The translations under genes were made by a program, and so were the position numbers. Shown here in pieces: positions 16,836 to 25,507 of a stretch of 64,000 nt of DNA. The first letter of the stretch is position 1, and each line of letters opens with the position of its first letter. The notes beneath the pieces were generated by a model. It did not search any database. It was given only the letters and a program-made list of their open reading frames with translations, and was not told the DNA's origin. This DNA is from Desulfobulbaceae bacterium (lineage in GTDB: Bacteria; Desulfobacterota; Desulfobulbia; Desulfobulbales; SURF-16): the NCBI GenBank assembly GCA_002868945.1, contig PKTX01000006.1, forward strand, positions 46,963 through 110,962, written 5' to 3'.

Positions 16836-17001
16836 ATGATGGACTCGCAAAAAGTCCATAGTACCGCTAAAGATGGCTAAGTAAAAAGTTTGATATGCAA
16901 GGCATGGTGGTGTCGCGAAAGCGGAAGCATGCATGTGTTATGTTGAGCATTTCGCGATCCCGCCATAACGCAGCAGATCAGACTTTTTGCGACGCCATCA
17001 T
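16836..17001. mobile_element. MITE-like element, family D
   Basis: The terminal repeats ATGATGGACTCGCAAAAAG and its imperfect complement at 16981-17001 (GACTTTTTGCGACGCCATCAT) enclose about 125 bp. An interior hairpin module (TTTCGCGATCCCGCC) is visible. No ORF. It lies between the OmcS-like gene and the 16-haem gene, ending about 30 bases before the latter. Confidence 0.7.
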
Positions 17002-17033
17002 ATCATGGGGGAGATATGTTGGGAGGAGAGACG

Positions 17034-18773
17034 TTGAAGGAAAAAAGTCAAGCTGTGGGCCGCCTAGTCCGCCTGGTGCCGATATTGCTGGCCCTGTTGT
17101 CCATGATGGGCTGTATGGGGTCGGCTGAGCCCAGCCTGGCGTCGTCGTCTGACGTCATTAACGTTGTGTCGCCGCCGAACAACGTCTGGGTCACCGGTGA
17201 GAAGCTTTATCTGGCCGGTGTCGTCACGGACGCCGGCCTGACGGAGCTGAAGATATCCGGTGTCTCCAACGATGCCCGCAAGAATATGATCAAGGTGGAC
17301 AATAAGGCCTTTGGCGTCATGCTGAGCTTGTCGAAGGGCAAGAACACCATTCGTCTGACCGCCGGCGCCCAGCAGCAGCAACTGACGCTCTACTACCTGC
17401 CGGAAAAGGATCTGCGCAAGGGAGCCTCCCCTCCCAAGGGTTATAAACGTTTTTATGTTCACAAGAACCCCTCTGCCCTTGATTGCAAGGAGTGTCATCG
17501 AGTGCGGCGGGGTGCCTATGATTTCAAACGCAACGTGCCGGCCCGGGCCAACTGCACCACCGGCTGTCATACCGACATGGGCAAAAGCGCCCATGTCCAT
17601 GGCCCGGTGGGCGCCGGGGTCTGCATCTCCTGTCATAATCCCCATGGCTCCTACAATCCCATGTCACTGGCCCGCACCGGCAAGGAGATGTGTGTCGTCT
17701 GTCATCAGGCCAAGATCGAGGAATTTGACGATGCCGTGGTCCATACCCCGGTAGAGGAGGGCTGTGTCTCCTGTCACAATCCCCACGAATCTGCCATGCG
17801 CTTTCAACTGCGCGGCAATGGCGCCAGTGTCAGCAGTCTCTGTTTTAACTGTCATGAGGCGGCAATCTTTACCAAGAGTCATCGTCATGGTCCGGTGGGG
17901 GCGGGTGACTGTATTGCCTGCCATACACCCCATGCCGGCAAACATGAGAGTCTCCTCATCGCCGCGCCGGACAAGGGCGAGGTCTGTTTTCAGTGCCATA
18001 AGGATCGGCAGCAGGAGTTTACCATGCGGCATGTCCATGCCCCGGTGCAGGATAATTGCAACAAGTGCCATGATCCCCACAGCTCCGAGGCCCGTTTTCA
18101 GCTGCACAAGGAGGGCAGCCAGCTCTGTGCCGACTGTCATGAACAGATGAGTCCGGAGCTCTATAAGACCATCAAGACCTCCAAGTATAAGCATCAGCCG
18201 GTGGATGAGGGGCGCTGTACGGATTGCCATCGGGCCCATTCCTCAGACGTCAAATCCATGCTGAAAAAGGATACCGAGCAGCTCTGCTTTACCTGCCACG
18301 ATGAGCTGGCCGATCACGTGGCCGGCAGTGATTTCCGGCACGGCCCCGTACAGACCGGTGATTGCATGGCCTGTCATGATGTGCATGGCTCTAATAACAG
18401 CCGTATCCTCAGCAAATATTTCCCGGAGGAATTCTATAAAGAGTATCGGCCCGAGAACTATGAACTCTGCTTTGGTTGTCACAACAAGGATATTGCCAAG
18501 AAGAAATTCACCAAGACCCTCACCAATTTTCGGGACGGCGAATACAACCTGCACTACTTCCATGTCAACATGAAGAAGGGCCGTAACTGTGTGGCCTGCC
18601 ATGATCCCCATGCCAGCACCCAGACCAAACATATCCGTACCGAGGTCCCCTTCGGTGCCTGGTCGTATCCTATTTCCATTACCAAGACGACCAATGGCGC
18701 CACCTGTGTGGTGGGCTGTCATGCCCCGAAGACCTATGACAGGAAGAGACCACAGATCAAGCCAAGCAGGTAG
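17034..18773 (+). CDS. 16-haem c-type cytochrome, probable lipoprotein
   Basis: About 579 aa. A hydrophobic signal ends in LLSMMGCMG, so Cys lipidation is possible though the lipobox is imperfect. A beta-sandwich domain (VINVVSPPNNVWVTGEKLYL onward, about 110 aa) precedes a dense haem region with 14 CxxCH and two C-x3-CH (CTTGCH, CVVGCH) motifs. Repeats of the form VHGPVGAGxCxxCHNPH mark the doubled-CXXCH family. It probably forms a periplasmic or surface haem wire between inner-membrane donors and the surface. I prefer the TTG at 17034, which has GGAGGAG five bases upstream; the track's ATG at 17016 has too short a spacing. It is followed after 79 bases by the beta-barrel gene. Confidence 0.85.
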   Translation: MKEKSQAVGRLVRLVPILLALLSMMGCMGSAEPSLASSSDVINVVSPPNNVWVTGEKLYLAGVVTDAGLTELKISGVSNDARKNMIKVDNKAFGVMLSLSKGKNTIRLTAGAQQQQLTLYYLPEKDLRKGASPPKGYKRFYVHKNPSALDCKECHRVRRGAYDFKRNVPARANCTTGCHTDMGKSAHVHGPVGAGVCISCHNPHGSYNPMSLARTGKEMCVVCHQAKIEEFDDAVVHTPVEEGCVSCHNPHESAMRFQLRGNGASVSSLCFNCHEAAIFTKSHRHGPVGAGDCIACHTPHAGKHESLLIAAPDKGEVCFQCHKDRQQEFTMRHVHAPVQDNCNKCHDPHSSEARFQLHKEGSQLCADCHEQMSPELYKTIKTSKYKHQPVDEGRCTDCHRAHSSDVKSMLKKDTEQLCFTCHDELADHVAGSDFRHGPVQTGDCMACHDVHGSNNSRILSKYFPEEFYKEYRPENYELCFGCHNKDIAKKKFTKTLTNFRDGEYNLHYFHVNMKKGRNCVACHDPHASTQTKHIRTEVPFGAWSYPISITKTTNGATCVVGCHAPKTYDRKRPQIKPSR

Positions 18774-18852
18774 CGGAGAGGGGAGCCGGTTTGTGTAGCA
18801 GGTTGTAGCGGCCTGGCCCGAAAAAATCGTGACGGAAGGGAAGAACAGGGAG

Positions 18853-20922
18853 ATGCAGGAAAGAAGAAAGTCTCGCTGTCTTATTTGTCTGCCACTTCTT
18901 TTTTGGGCCTTGATCAGCGCCGTGCCGGGCCATGCCGGCCAGGACCTGACGGCCAACTGGAGCCATGGTGACGGCAAGGATGAGGTGGCCACGGATGACT
19001 ACTTCATAACCTACACCCTTGACCTGAAACAGGAGGTCACCGAAGCCATGTCCCTGCACGAGGCACTCCGTTACAGCACGAGCTGGCGTGAGGAGCGTGA
19101 CAGCCAGAGCCTTGATCCCAGTCTGCGCTTTGCCGTGACCAATGATCTCTTTCTCTTTGAACTCTTTGGGGCGGCCAGCCGGCAGCGCAACTCCGAGAGT
19201 GCCGATCAGAAACGGGCCAACTGGGAGGCCTCCTGGACCAGTGCTTGGCAGAAGCGCTTCTGGCCCACCCTGCGGGCTACTTATGGCGAGGATTGGCAGG
19301 AAGATGACAATTCTCCTAAGATCACGGATAAAGAGACAAAAAACGAGACTGTTGCCCTGGAGTGGGATCTGGAGCTGTTGAAGGCCTATTATAACTACAG
19401 CCGAAGCCGTTTTTTCGACAATGCCGGTGATCGTCAGAATGAGAATACCAACAATTTTGCCAAGCTGGAGGCCGCTCACACCTTCTGGCAGAACCGTCTT
19501 AATCTCGGCTTTTCCCACCAATACTCCGAAACACGCGATATCTCCACCACCAACCTTGTCGGCACGGCAACATCTGCCCTGGTCAAACAGGGGCTGGCCC
19601 AGGTCCTCCATGGTTTGGATTCCACCCCTCTCACCACCACCTCCGGCGAACTGACCTCGGAGGCCGCCCTGCATGACGGCGATCTGGAGACCGCCTCGGC
19701 CCTGGTCACCAACGGCATTGATACGCCGCCCCATACCGTGGCCGTTAAGGTGGATTTCAAGAAGATTGACAGGCTCTATCTCTATAGTCTGGATGATGAG
19801 GCGGCGGCAGCCGCCGGTTTCACCTTTGCCTTTTATACCAGTGATAACGGCACGGATTGGCAGCTGCAGACCACCTCCCTGCCTTTTACCTATAACAGCA
19901 CGGAGAAACGGTTTGAGTTTGTCGTGCCCGGCACCGCCTCCCAGTGGCTCAAGCTGGTTGTCACCAGCAGCCCCCTGGCCACGGTTGAGTTCAGTGAAAT
20001 CGAGGCATATCAACTTGTGACAGGCATCAATGAGGCGGAATTGACCTCGACCTCGTCAAGCATGATTACGGATGTCAATGTTGGGGCGCGGCTCACTGAA
20101 GCTCTTTTTATGACTTATAACCTCTCGTTCGAGGATGGCGAGTATGGTTCCGGTGTCGATTATGACCGCTTCAGCCAGGCCGGCCAGTTGCGTTGGCAGG
20201 CCATGACCGACCTCTCCGCCAGTTTGGCTGTTAATGAGTCGAAATCTCGTAATGGTGATGCAGATCAGTCCACCACCCGTTCCTATTCCATAAATATGAA
20301 TAGTGTTCCCCTGGAAACCGTCGACGTCAATATGGGTATGAGCAGGTCGGAGAATTATCGAGGCGGGGATCGTCAGTCGGTGAGCCATATTGTCGGCCTC
20401 TATACCACGGCAGCCCTTTATCCGGATCTCGACGGCAGTTTGGATGTGAATTACAGTCACAAGAAAGATGATGAGACAGAGCTGACCAGCAAGAATTATC
20501 ATACGGTCTTGAGCCTGACCGCCCGGCTGGTGCCGGGATTGACCGCTGATTTGACCACCGATTACCAGCACAGCCTCGGTGATGAAGGCGCAGAGAGTAC
20601 CGGCGCCAATCTCAGTCTCAACTGGCGGAGCAGTGAGATGCTTTCCATTAATATGTCGGCCAACAAGCAGTGGCAGGGCAGTGAAAGCCAGAGCGAAGGG
20701 GCGGCATTGTCGCTCTCCCTTGCCCCCACCGCCACCACCCAGTTTTCGCTGAGTTATAACTATGCCATGACAGAGGAACGGATCAACAGATATGCCGCTT
20801 TTGGCAGTTGGTCCCTGGGCCCCCATTTTACCCTGCAGGGTACCGGCAGCTATGCCGAAAGCCAGGGCATGGAGGAGTGGCGCATTCAGTCGCAACTGGT
20901 GGCCAGATTTTCGGTGATGTAG
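18853..20922 (+). CDS. Outer-membrane beta-barrel protein with discoidin-like insert
   Basis: 689 aa. A signal peptide (LPLLFWALISAVPGHA) is followed by many alternating polar/hydrophobic strands with aromatic girdles (YFITYTLDLKQEV, LFLFELFGAA, KAYYNYSRSRF), typical of a beta-barrel. Around residues 235-385 lies a soluble domain that looks like F5/8 type C (discoidin-like): AALHDGDLETA, TVAVKVDFKKIDRLYLYS, FYTSDNGTDWQLQ, WLKLVVTSS and VEFSEIEAYQL. The strands then resume to the C-terminus (ARFSVM, not the usual terminal Phe). Position after the 16-haem gene suggests the barrel of a porin-cytochrome conduit or an export pore; this is inference. ATG 18853 has GAAGGGA upstream; the track start is a GTG without a ribosome site. 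Confidence 0.75.
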   Translation: MQERRKSRCLICLPLLFWALISAVPGHAGQDLTANWSHGDGKDEVATDDYFITYTLDLKQEVTEAMSLHEALRYSTSWREERDSQSLDPSLRFAVTNDLFLFELFGAASRQRNSESADQKRANWEASWTSAWQKRFWPTLRATYGEDWQEDDNSPKITDKETKNETVALEWDLELLKAYYNYSRSRFFDNAGDRQNENTNNFAKLEAAHTFWQNRLNLGFSHQYSETRDISTTNLVGTATSALVKQGLAQVLHGLDSTPLTTTSGELTSEAALHDGDLETASALVTNGIDTPPHTVAVKVDFKKIDRLYLYSLDDEAAAAAGFTFAFYTSDNGTDWQLQTTSLPFTYNSTEKRFEFVVPGTASQWLKLVVTSSPLATVEFSEIEAYQLVTGINEAELTSTSSSMITDVNVGARLTEALFMTYNLSFEDGEYGSGVDYDRFSQAGQLRWQAMTDLSASLAVNESKSRNGDADQSTTRSYSINMNSVPLETVDVNMGMSRSENYRGGDRQSVSHIVGLYTTAALYPDLDGSLDVNYSHKKDDETELTSKNYHTVLSLTARLVPGLTADLTTDYQHSLGDEGAESTGANLSLNWRSSEMLSINMSANKQWQGSESQSEGAALSLSLAPTATTQFSLSYNYAMTEERINRYAAFGSWSLGPHFTLQGTGSYAESQGMEEWRIQSQLVARFSVM

Positions 20923-21080
20923 CTCCTGTGCAGCGCGGTGGGGAAAAATAGATTACCACGGAGTTTCAGCCGGTTTGACTACCATGACAGCCTGTTGTTT
21001 ATTCGAGGTGATTGGCAGGAGCTCACCCCTGTGAGCGATGAACACTAATGGATATCTTGAAGAATGAGGCGTACATACCT

Positions 21081-21650
21081 ATGAAGAGGATAGTGGTACT
21101 GTTGCTGCTGCTGGCCATGGTCACCGGCGGCTGCGCCCGGCGGGGCGGCCTGGAGAGCTTCAGCCGGGAGAATATCGATATCGGTTTTGTCAGGACCATT
21201 GCTGTCCTGCCTTTACAAAATAACAGCAACGATGAGTATGCCCCGGAACGGGTGCGCAATATCACCATGACCCAGGTGCTGGGTCGCGGTATATTTGATG
21301 TGGTGGACAAGGGGGTGGTGGATAGTCTCCTGCACGAGGAGGCTATTGACCCGGGCAAACCGCTGGACCGCCAGGCCCTGCGTCGTCTCGGCCAGCGTCT
21401 CAACGTGCAGGCGGTGATGCTCGGCACCATTGATCTGGCCGATGAGGGGCGCAAGGGCTCGGTGGTCTATCCCCTGCTCTCCGTGACCATGCGTCTGCTG
21501 GAGGTGGAAAGCGGTCTGGTCATATGGCAGGCCAGCGCCAGCGCCAGCGGTGATTCGATCTGGCGGCGCCTCTTTGGTCTGGCGGCGGTGGGCCGCTTTG
21601 AATTGACCCTTGGTCTGGTGGATAAAATGCTGGCCACCATTCCGCAATAA
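21081..21650 (+). CDS. CsgG/LpoB-like outer-membrane lipoprotein 1
   Basis: About 189 aa. The signal ends at a lipobox (VTGGCARR), so it should be a lipoprotein. The mature part has RTIAVLPLQNNSND, RVRNITMTQVLGRGIFDVVDKG and LNVQAVMLGTIDLADEG, the pattern of the CsgG/LpoB/GNA1162-like fold (nucleotide-binding-like alpha/beta domain found in envelope assembly lipoproteins). CsgG itself forms the curli export pore; whether this relative forms pores is unknown. It is the first of three such genes in a row between the barrel and the isomerase. Start chosen at MKRIVVLLLLL rather than the upstream ATG because of the compact signal peptide. Confidence 0.65.
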   Translation: MKRIVVLLLLLAMVTGGCARRGGLESFSRENIDIGFVRTIAVLPLQNNSNDEYAPERVRNITMTQVLGRGIFDVVDKGVVDSLLHEEAIDPGKPLDRQALRRLGQRLNVQAVMLGTIDLADEGRKGSVVYPLLSVTMRLLEVESGLVIWQASASASGDSIWRRLFGLAAVGRFELTLGLVDKMLATIPQ

Positions 21651-21654
21651 TGAA

Positions 21655-21756
21655 GGCCATCTTGAATAATTGCTATTTCGGAGTCTCGCAGGCTCGCTTA
21701 CCGGCCCGATTTTTTCGGCGCTACGAAAATAAAATATCTAATTATTCAAGATACCC
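21655..21756. mobile_element. MITE-like element, family A (102 bp)
   Basis: GGCCATCTTGAATAATTGC at the left and the complement of GGGTATCTTGAATAATTAG at the right, with the GTAGCGCCGAAAAAATCG-type interior. It starts four bases after the stop of the first CsgG-like gene and ends 15 bases before the next start codon. Confidence 0.8.
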
Positions 21757-21771
21757 TGAAGTGAGACGTTC

Positions 21772-23304
21772 ATGCCTCGACGCTTTAGCTGCATAGTGCT
21801 CCTGGTGGCGGCGACACTCTTGCTGGTGTCGCCGGCAGTGCACAGTCGCCAGTCCCGCATTGCCGTGCTGCCCATGGAAGACTTGAGCAGAGGAGGCAAC
21901 GGCCTTAATTATGGGGTGACGCAACTGGTCAGGGACAATTTGGCGAGCCGGGATCTGGCCGTGCTGGGGCGGGATGAGGTGCTGGCCTTTATGGTGAAAA
22001 ACAGGGTGCGCTGGTTGGGCCATCTCGGCTCCCGCTATATCCGGCGTCTGCATGATGATCTGGGGGTCGACTATGCCCTGCTGGGCTCGGTGAACCAGCG
22101 ACGCGACACGAAACCCTATGTTCTGGGATTAACCCTGCAACTGATCCGTACCGAGGATGCGCGCCTGGTCTGGGCCCACAGTGTGGAGCTGTGTGATGCC
22201 GATGAGATAGGCCTGCTGGGGTTGGCCGGCTCACAGGATCTGCAGGAGATGGAACGATTGGTGGTGGGTAAGGCCCTGCAGGGGCTGGCCGCTGACCTCC
22301 GGCAGTATGGTGGCCCCCTGGATATCCAGGAAGGGGTGGAGTCCGTTTTCCTGGGGCCGGAGATTGTCAGGCCCGGCGAGGAGGTCTCCTGCCGCATCAC
22401 GTTGAGCCTGTCGGCCAGCCAGCTTTATAACACCACGGTCTCTGTGTTTGTGGACGAGCGGATTGTTGAGGCCCGCTACAGCAGTGTTGACAACAGTTTT
22501 CAGGCCGTCTGGAACGCGGCCCCTGCGGATGGCCACTATCCGGTGCAGGTGGCCATCAGTCGGCCCGGTCAGCTGGATAAAGAGGTTCTGGTGGGTGGCT
22601 ATCAAGTGGATGGTCTGGCCCCGAGCTTGGCCCTGCAGGTCAAGGGCCAGGAACTCAACGGTGTTGTTGTTCTCCGGAAAAAGATCGATATGATTCCCCT
22701 GCTTAAAAATCCGGAACCAATCAGCCGCTGGCGGATGAGTGTGCGGGATGAAGAGGGCCTTGTCGTCATGGGCGATGATGGCCGCGCTGGTCTGCCTGGC
22801 CGCTTCTCCTGGTGGGGGCAGGCCAAAAGCGGTGCCTTGGTGCCTGATGGCTTTTATACCATTGAGCTGGAGGTGTGGGACCGGGTCGGCAACAAGGGGG
22901 CAGCCCGCCAGACTATTCAGGTGATCCGTCAGGAGCCGGAGATGCAGGTGGCCTTGAACGAGCAGGATGACAAGGTGGTGGTTCATCTCAACTATGCCGG
23001 CCAGATTCCTTTGGACTACTGGCGCCTGGAGATTCGTGACAAAGAGGGGGGGCTTATTTCCGAAAGTAGCGGTACCGAAGCCCCCGAGGGGCTGGAGCTC
23101 GCTTTGGCAGCCATGCCGTCCGGCAAGATAAGCTATCATCTCTATGCCCAGGATATGCTCGGCAACCGGCTGTTGCGGCAGGTTGATGCCATGGTCCCCT
23201 TGGCAGGCGAAGCGTCTGATGAAGGCGGCGATTTCCTGGCCGAAGCCGTGGCGGAGGAGCGCAGTAAAGTAATGGCGCGACAGGTATGGACCGAAGATTT
23301 TTAG
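21772..23304 (+). CDS. CsgG-like domain protein 2 with Ig/FlgD-like domains
   Basis: 510 aa. A Sec signal (IVLLVAATLLLVSPAVHS) precedes a CsgG-like domain (SRIAVLPMEDLSRGG, NYGVTQLVRDNLASRDLAVLG, VDYALLGSVNQRRD). From about residue 195 come beta-sandwich domains resembling FlgD/Ig-like modules (VRPGEEVSCRITLSLSAS, GFYTIELEVWDRVGNKG, DYWRLEIRDKEGG, ISYHLYAQDMLGNRL). No lipobox Cys is evident, so it is probably periplasmic or outer-membrane associated. It overlaps the next gene by 19 bases, a sign of translational coupling. Role in cytochrome or barrel assembly is inferred from the neighbours. Confidence 0.6.
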   Translation: MPRRFSCIVLLVAATLLLVSPAVHSRQSRIAVLPMEDLSRGGNGLNYGVTQLVRDNLASRDLAVLGRDEVLAFMVKNRVRWLGHLGSRYIRRLHDDLGVDYALLGSVNQRRDTKPYVLGLTLQLIRTEDARLVWAHSVELCDADEIGLLGLAGSQDLQEMERLVVGKALQGLAADLRQYGGPLDIQEGVESVFLGPEIVRPGEEVSCRITLSLSASQLYNTTVSVFVDERIVEARYSSVDNSFQAVWNAAPADGHYPVQVAISRPGQLDKEVLVGGYQVDGLAPSLALQVKGQELNGVVVLRKKIDMIPLLKNPEPISRWRMSVRDEEGLVVMGDDGRAGLPGRFSWWGQAKSGALVPDGFYTIELEVWDRVGNKGAARQTIQVIRQEPEMQVALNEQDDKVVVHLNYAGQIPLDYWRLEIRDKEGGLISESSGTEAPEGLELALAAMPSGKISYHLYAQDMLGNRLLRQVDAMVPLAGEASDEGGDFLAEAVAEERSKVMARQVWTEDF

Positions 23305-23888
23305 GCCTGTTGATCATGGTCGGGGTCACGGTCCTTTTTCTCGGGGGCTGTACCGCCTCGCGACCCTACCTTCAGGCCTATACGGCACAGGTGCCGGTAC
23401 AGGCCTGTAGCGTGGCGGTTTTGCCGGTTGTTAATCAGAGTGATTATGATCAGGGCGGCACCATTCTCCACCGTTTATTACTCAGTGCCCTGATAAATGA
23501 ACGCCCTTGGCGTCTGGCCCTTGAGGGGGATGTTCGCAAGATTTATCGCGAGTTGCATGTGCGGCCCTGGCAGCAGGCCAGCCCTGATCAGTTAAGGGTG
23601 CTCGGTTCACGGTTGGAGGTTGATCTGCTTATCGGGGGTAAAATTATAACAATGGAGGAGCAGATAAAGGGTGGCAAATTCAACCCACGTCTGAAAATTG
23701 AACTGCAGGTATATGACGGCGCAGACGGCACCCTGCTCTGGTCCACATATCACAGTAGAAAAGGCACGGATTATCGAAAATTAATGCATTTTGGCCTGAG
23801 CAACACGATTAGTGAGCTGGGCAAAAAGATGTTGAAGGAAATTCTGATATTATGGAAAGAAGAAGGTTTGTTGGCATGTCCCGAGTGA
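23286..23888 (+). CDS. CsgG/LpoB-like lipoprotein 3
   Basis: 200 aa. The signal ends in LFLGGCTAS (lipobox LGGC). The mature part, ACSVAVLPVVNQSDYDQGG, LHRLLLSALINERPW and LEVDLLIGGKIITMEEQ, resembles the first CsgG-like lipoprotein. It overlaps the upstream CsgG-like gene by 19 bases and the downstream isomerase by 13 bases, so the three products are probably made together. The function is unknown; the fold assignment rests on motif pattern only. Confidence 0.6.
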   Translation: MDRRFLGLLIMVGVTVLFLGGCTASRPYLQAYTAQVPVQACSVAVLPVVNQSDYDQGGTILHRLLLSALINERPWRLALEGDVRKIYRELHVRPWQQASPDQLRVLGSRLEVDLLIGGKIITMEEQIKGGKFNPRLKIELQVYDGADGTLLWSTYHSRKGTDYRKLMHFGLSNTISELGKKMLKEILILWKEEGLLACPE

Positions 23889-25507
23889 TATGGATGCTTG
23901 TTTCTCTGCTGTTGTGGGGAGGCATGAACCAGGAGGCCCATGCCTGGTTCTGGGATAAAGATGTCCTGGTCACCATCAACGGCACAAAGTTTACCGAGCA
24001 GGACTACCGGGACTGGTGGCGCAGCTGGCAGGAAGAAGATATGGCGGTGCCCGACTCCCTTGATGAGTTTGTCAACTGGCAGCTCTTGGCCCAGGAAGGA
24101 TTGCGGCTGCAACTGGACACCGAGCCGAGCTTCAGGCGCAAGGTGGAAACCTTTGTCAAGGTCCGCTCCTTGATGATGCTCAAGAATGAGGAGGTGGACG
24201 CCAAGGTAAATCCGAGTCATGAGCAACTGTGGGCCATGTATGAAGAGCAATACTGTCCGCGCTGGCAGATTGCCGTGTTTTTCTTTGCCACTGAAGAGCA
24301 GGCCCAGACCCAGGCCGCCGCTCTGCAGCAGGGAGAGATCAGCACCGAGGAGCTCAGGGAGCTTGGCCATGGCGAGGGTGGTCCCCTTTTTTATGAAGCA
24401 AAATGGCTGCGCGTCCCCCAGATAACAGAGGAGTGGTTTGCGGCGGTGAAGGGGCAGCAGCCCGGCCATATCACGACGCCGCAACCCATGGGCAACTATT
24501 TTATTATTCTGCATTTCATGGCGGAAAAGGGGCCGGACAAGGAAGATTTCGCTTCTGTGGAAAAATCCATTACCGCCAAGGTGAAGGATCGGCTCAGTGC
24601 CGACCGTACCGCGGCCCTGGTGGAAAAATTAAAGGAAAAATACCAGGTGGAGGTGGATGAGGAATTTCTGGCGGAAATCGACGAGACCCCCCTGGAGATG
24701 GAACGTGCCGAAAAACCGGTGATAACAACCAATGCGGGTGAGATAAGCGCTGGTGCCGTGCAGGCCATGATGGCCAAGGAACGTCAATTTCGCAAGCAAT
24801 ACAAGTTCGCAGCCGAGGATCCTGATCGGCTCAAAGAGAGGGTGGTGGCCAATATGCTCTCCCAGACCCTGATTTCCTGGGAGGCCATGGACCGCCATTA
24901 TGAAAAACGGCCGCCCTTTGCCGCGGTCTATGATTTTTATCGGAAGCACCGCCTTACCAAGGAGATTGAAAAGCGCTATATTAAACCGCAGGCCACTGTG
25001 GCTGAGGCTGAGGCCAAGGCCTATTATGAGGCACACCAAGATGAATTTTCTCATCCGGAGATGGTCAGCTATGTTCTGGTGGAGGCCGAGGAAAATCTGG
25101 TCAAGAGGATGCGGCGTGAAATAGCCGATGGCGCTGATTTCTTCAAGGTGGTGGACAAGCATTTCCCCGGCGGTCTGCCGGTGCAACAGATGCCGGTCAA
25201 CCATCTCGACCCGGCCCTCAGCGCGCCGCTTCTGGCTCTCAGCAAGGGAGAGGTAAGCATGCCTTTTACCATGAACAACAATGCCGCCATGGTCAGACTG
25301 GTGACCCGCAGGGCTGCCATGCCGTTGCCCTTTCCGCAGGTCAAGGCTGAGATTATCAAGAAGCTCGGCGACGAAAAGTTTACAGCCGGCCGTCGGGAAT
25401 TTCTTGATTTACTCAAGGAGAGATCCGTCATTACGGTGAATGAAAAAGTTTGGAACAGGCTACACAAGGAGCTCACACAACAACATGAATCCACGGACAC
25501 CCATTAA
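23876..25507 (+). CDS. SurA/PpiC-like periplasmic peptidyl-prolyl isomerase
   Basis: About 543 aa. A signal peptide (VIWMLVSLLLWGGMNQEAHA) precedes a SurA/PrsA-like layout: an N-terminal helical chaperone part (VLVTINGTKFTEQDY, LDEFVNWQLLAQEGLRL), a first parvulin-like domain (HEQLWAMYEEQY, GHGEGGPLFYEAKW) and a second (EAKAYYEAHQDEFSHPEM, LSKGEVSMPFTMNNNAAMVRL). Such proteins fold or escort exported proteins in the periplasm. From memory, a prolyl isomerase gene also occurs in other OmcE/OmcS-type nanowire clusters, which makes a role in cytochrome assembly plausible. Start at the ATG after AGAAGG; overlaps both neighbours. Confidence 0.78.
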   Translation: MSRVIWMLVSLLLWGGMNQEAHAWFWDKDVLVTINGTKFTEQDYRDWWRSWQEEDMAVPDSLDEFVNWQLLAQEGLRLQLDTEPSFRRKVETFVKVRSLMMLKNEEVDAKVNPSHEQLWAMYEEQYCPRWQIAVFFFATEEQAQTQAAALQQGEISTEELRELGHGEGGPLFYEAKWLRVPQITEEWFAAVKGQQPGHITTPQPMGNYFIILHFMAEKGPDKEDFASVEKSITAKVKDRLSADRTAALVEKLKEKYQVEVDEEFLAEIDETPLEMERAEKPVITTNAGEISAGAVQAMMAKERQFRKQYKFAAEDPDRLKERVVANMLSQTLISWEAMDRHYEKRPPFAAVYDFYRKHRLTKEIEKRYIKPQATVAEAEAKAYYEAHQDEFSHPEMVSYVLVEAEENLVKRMRREIADGADFFKVVDKHFPGGLPVQQMPVNHLDPALSAPLLALSKGEVSMPFTMNNNAAMVRLVTRRAAMPLPFPQVKAEIIKKLGDEKFTAGRREFLDLLKERSVITVNEKVWNRLHKELTQQHESTDTH

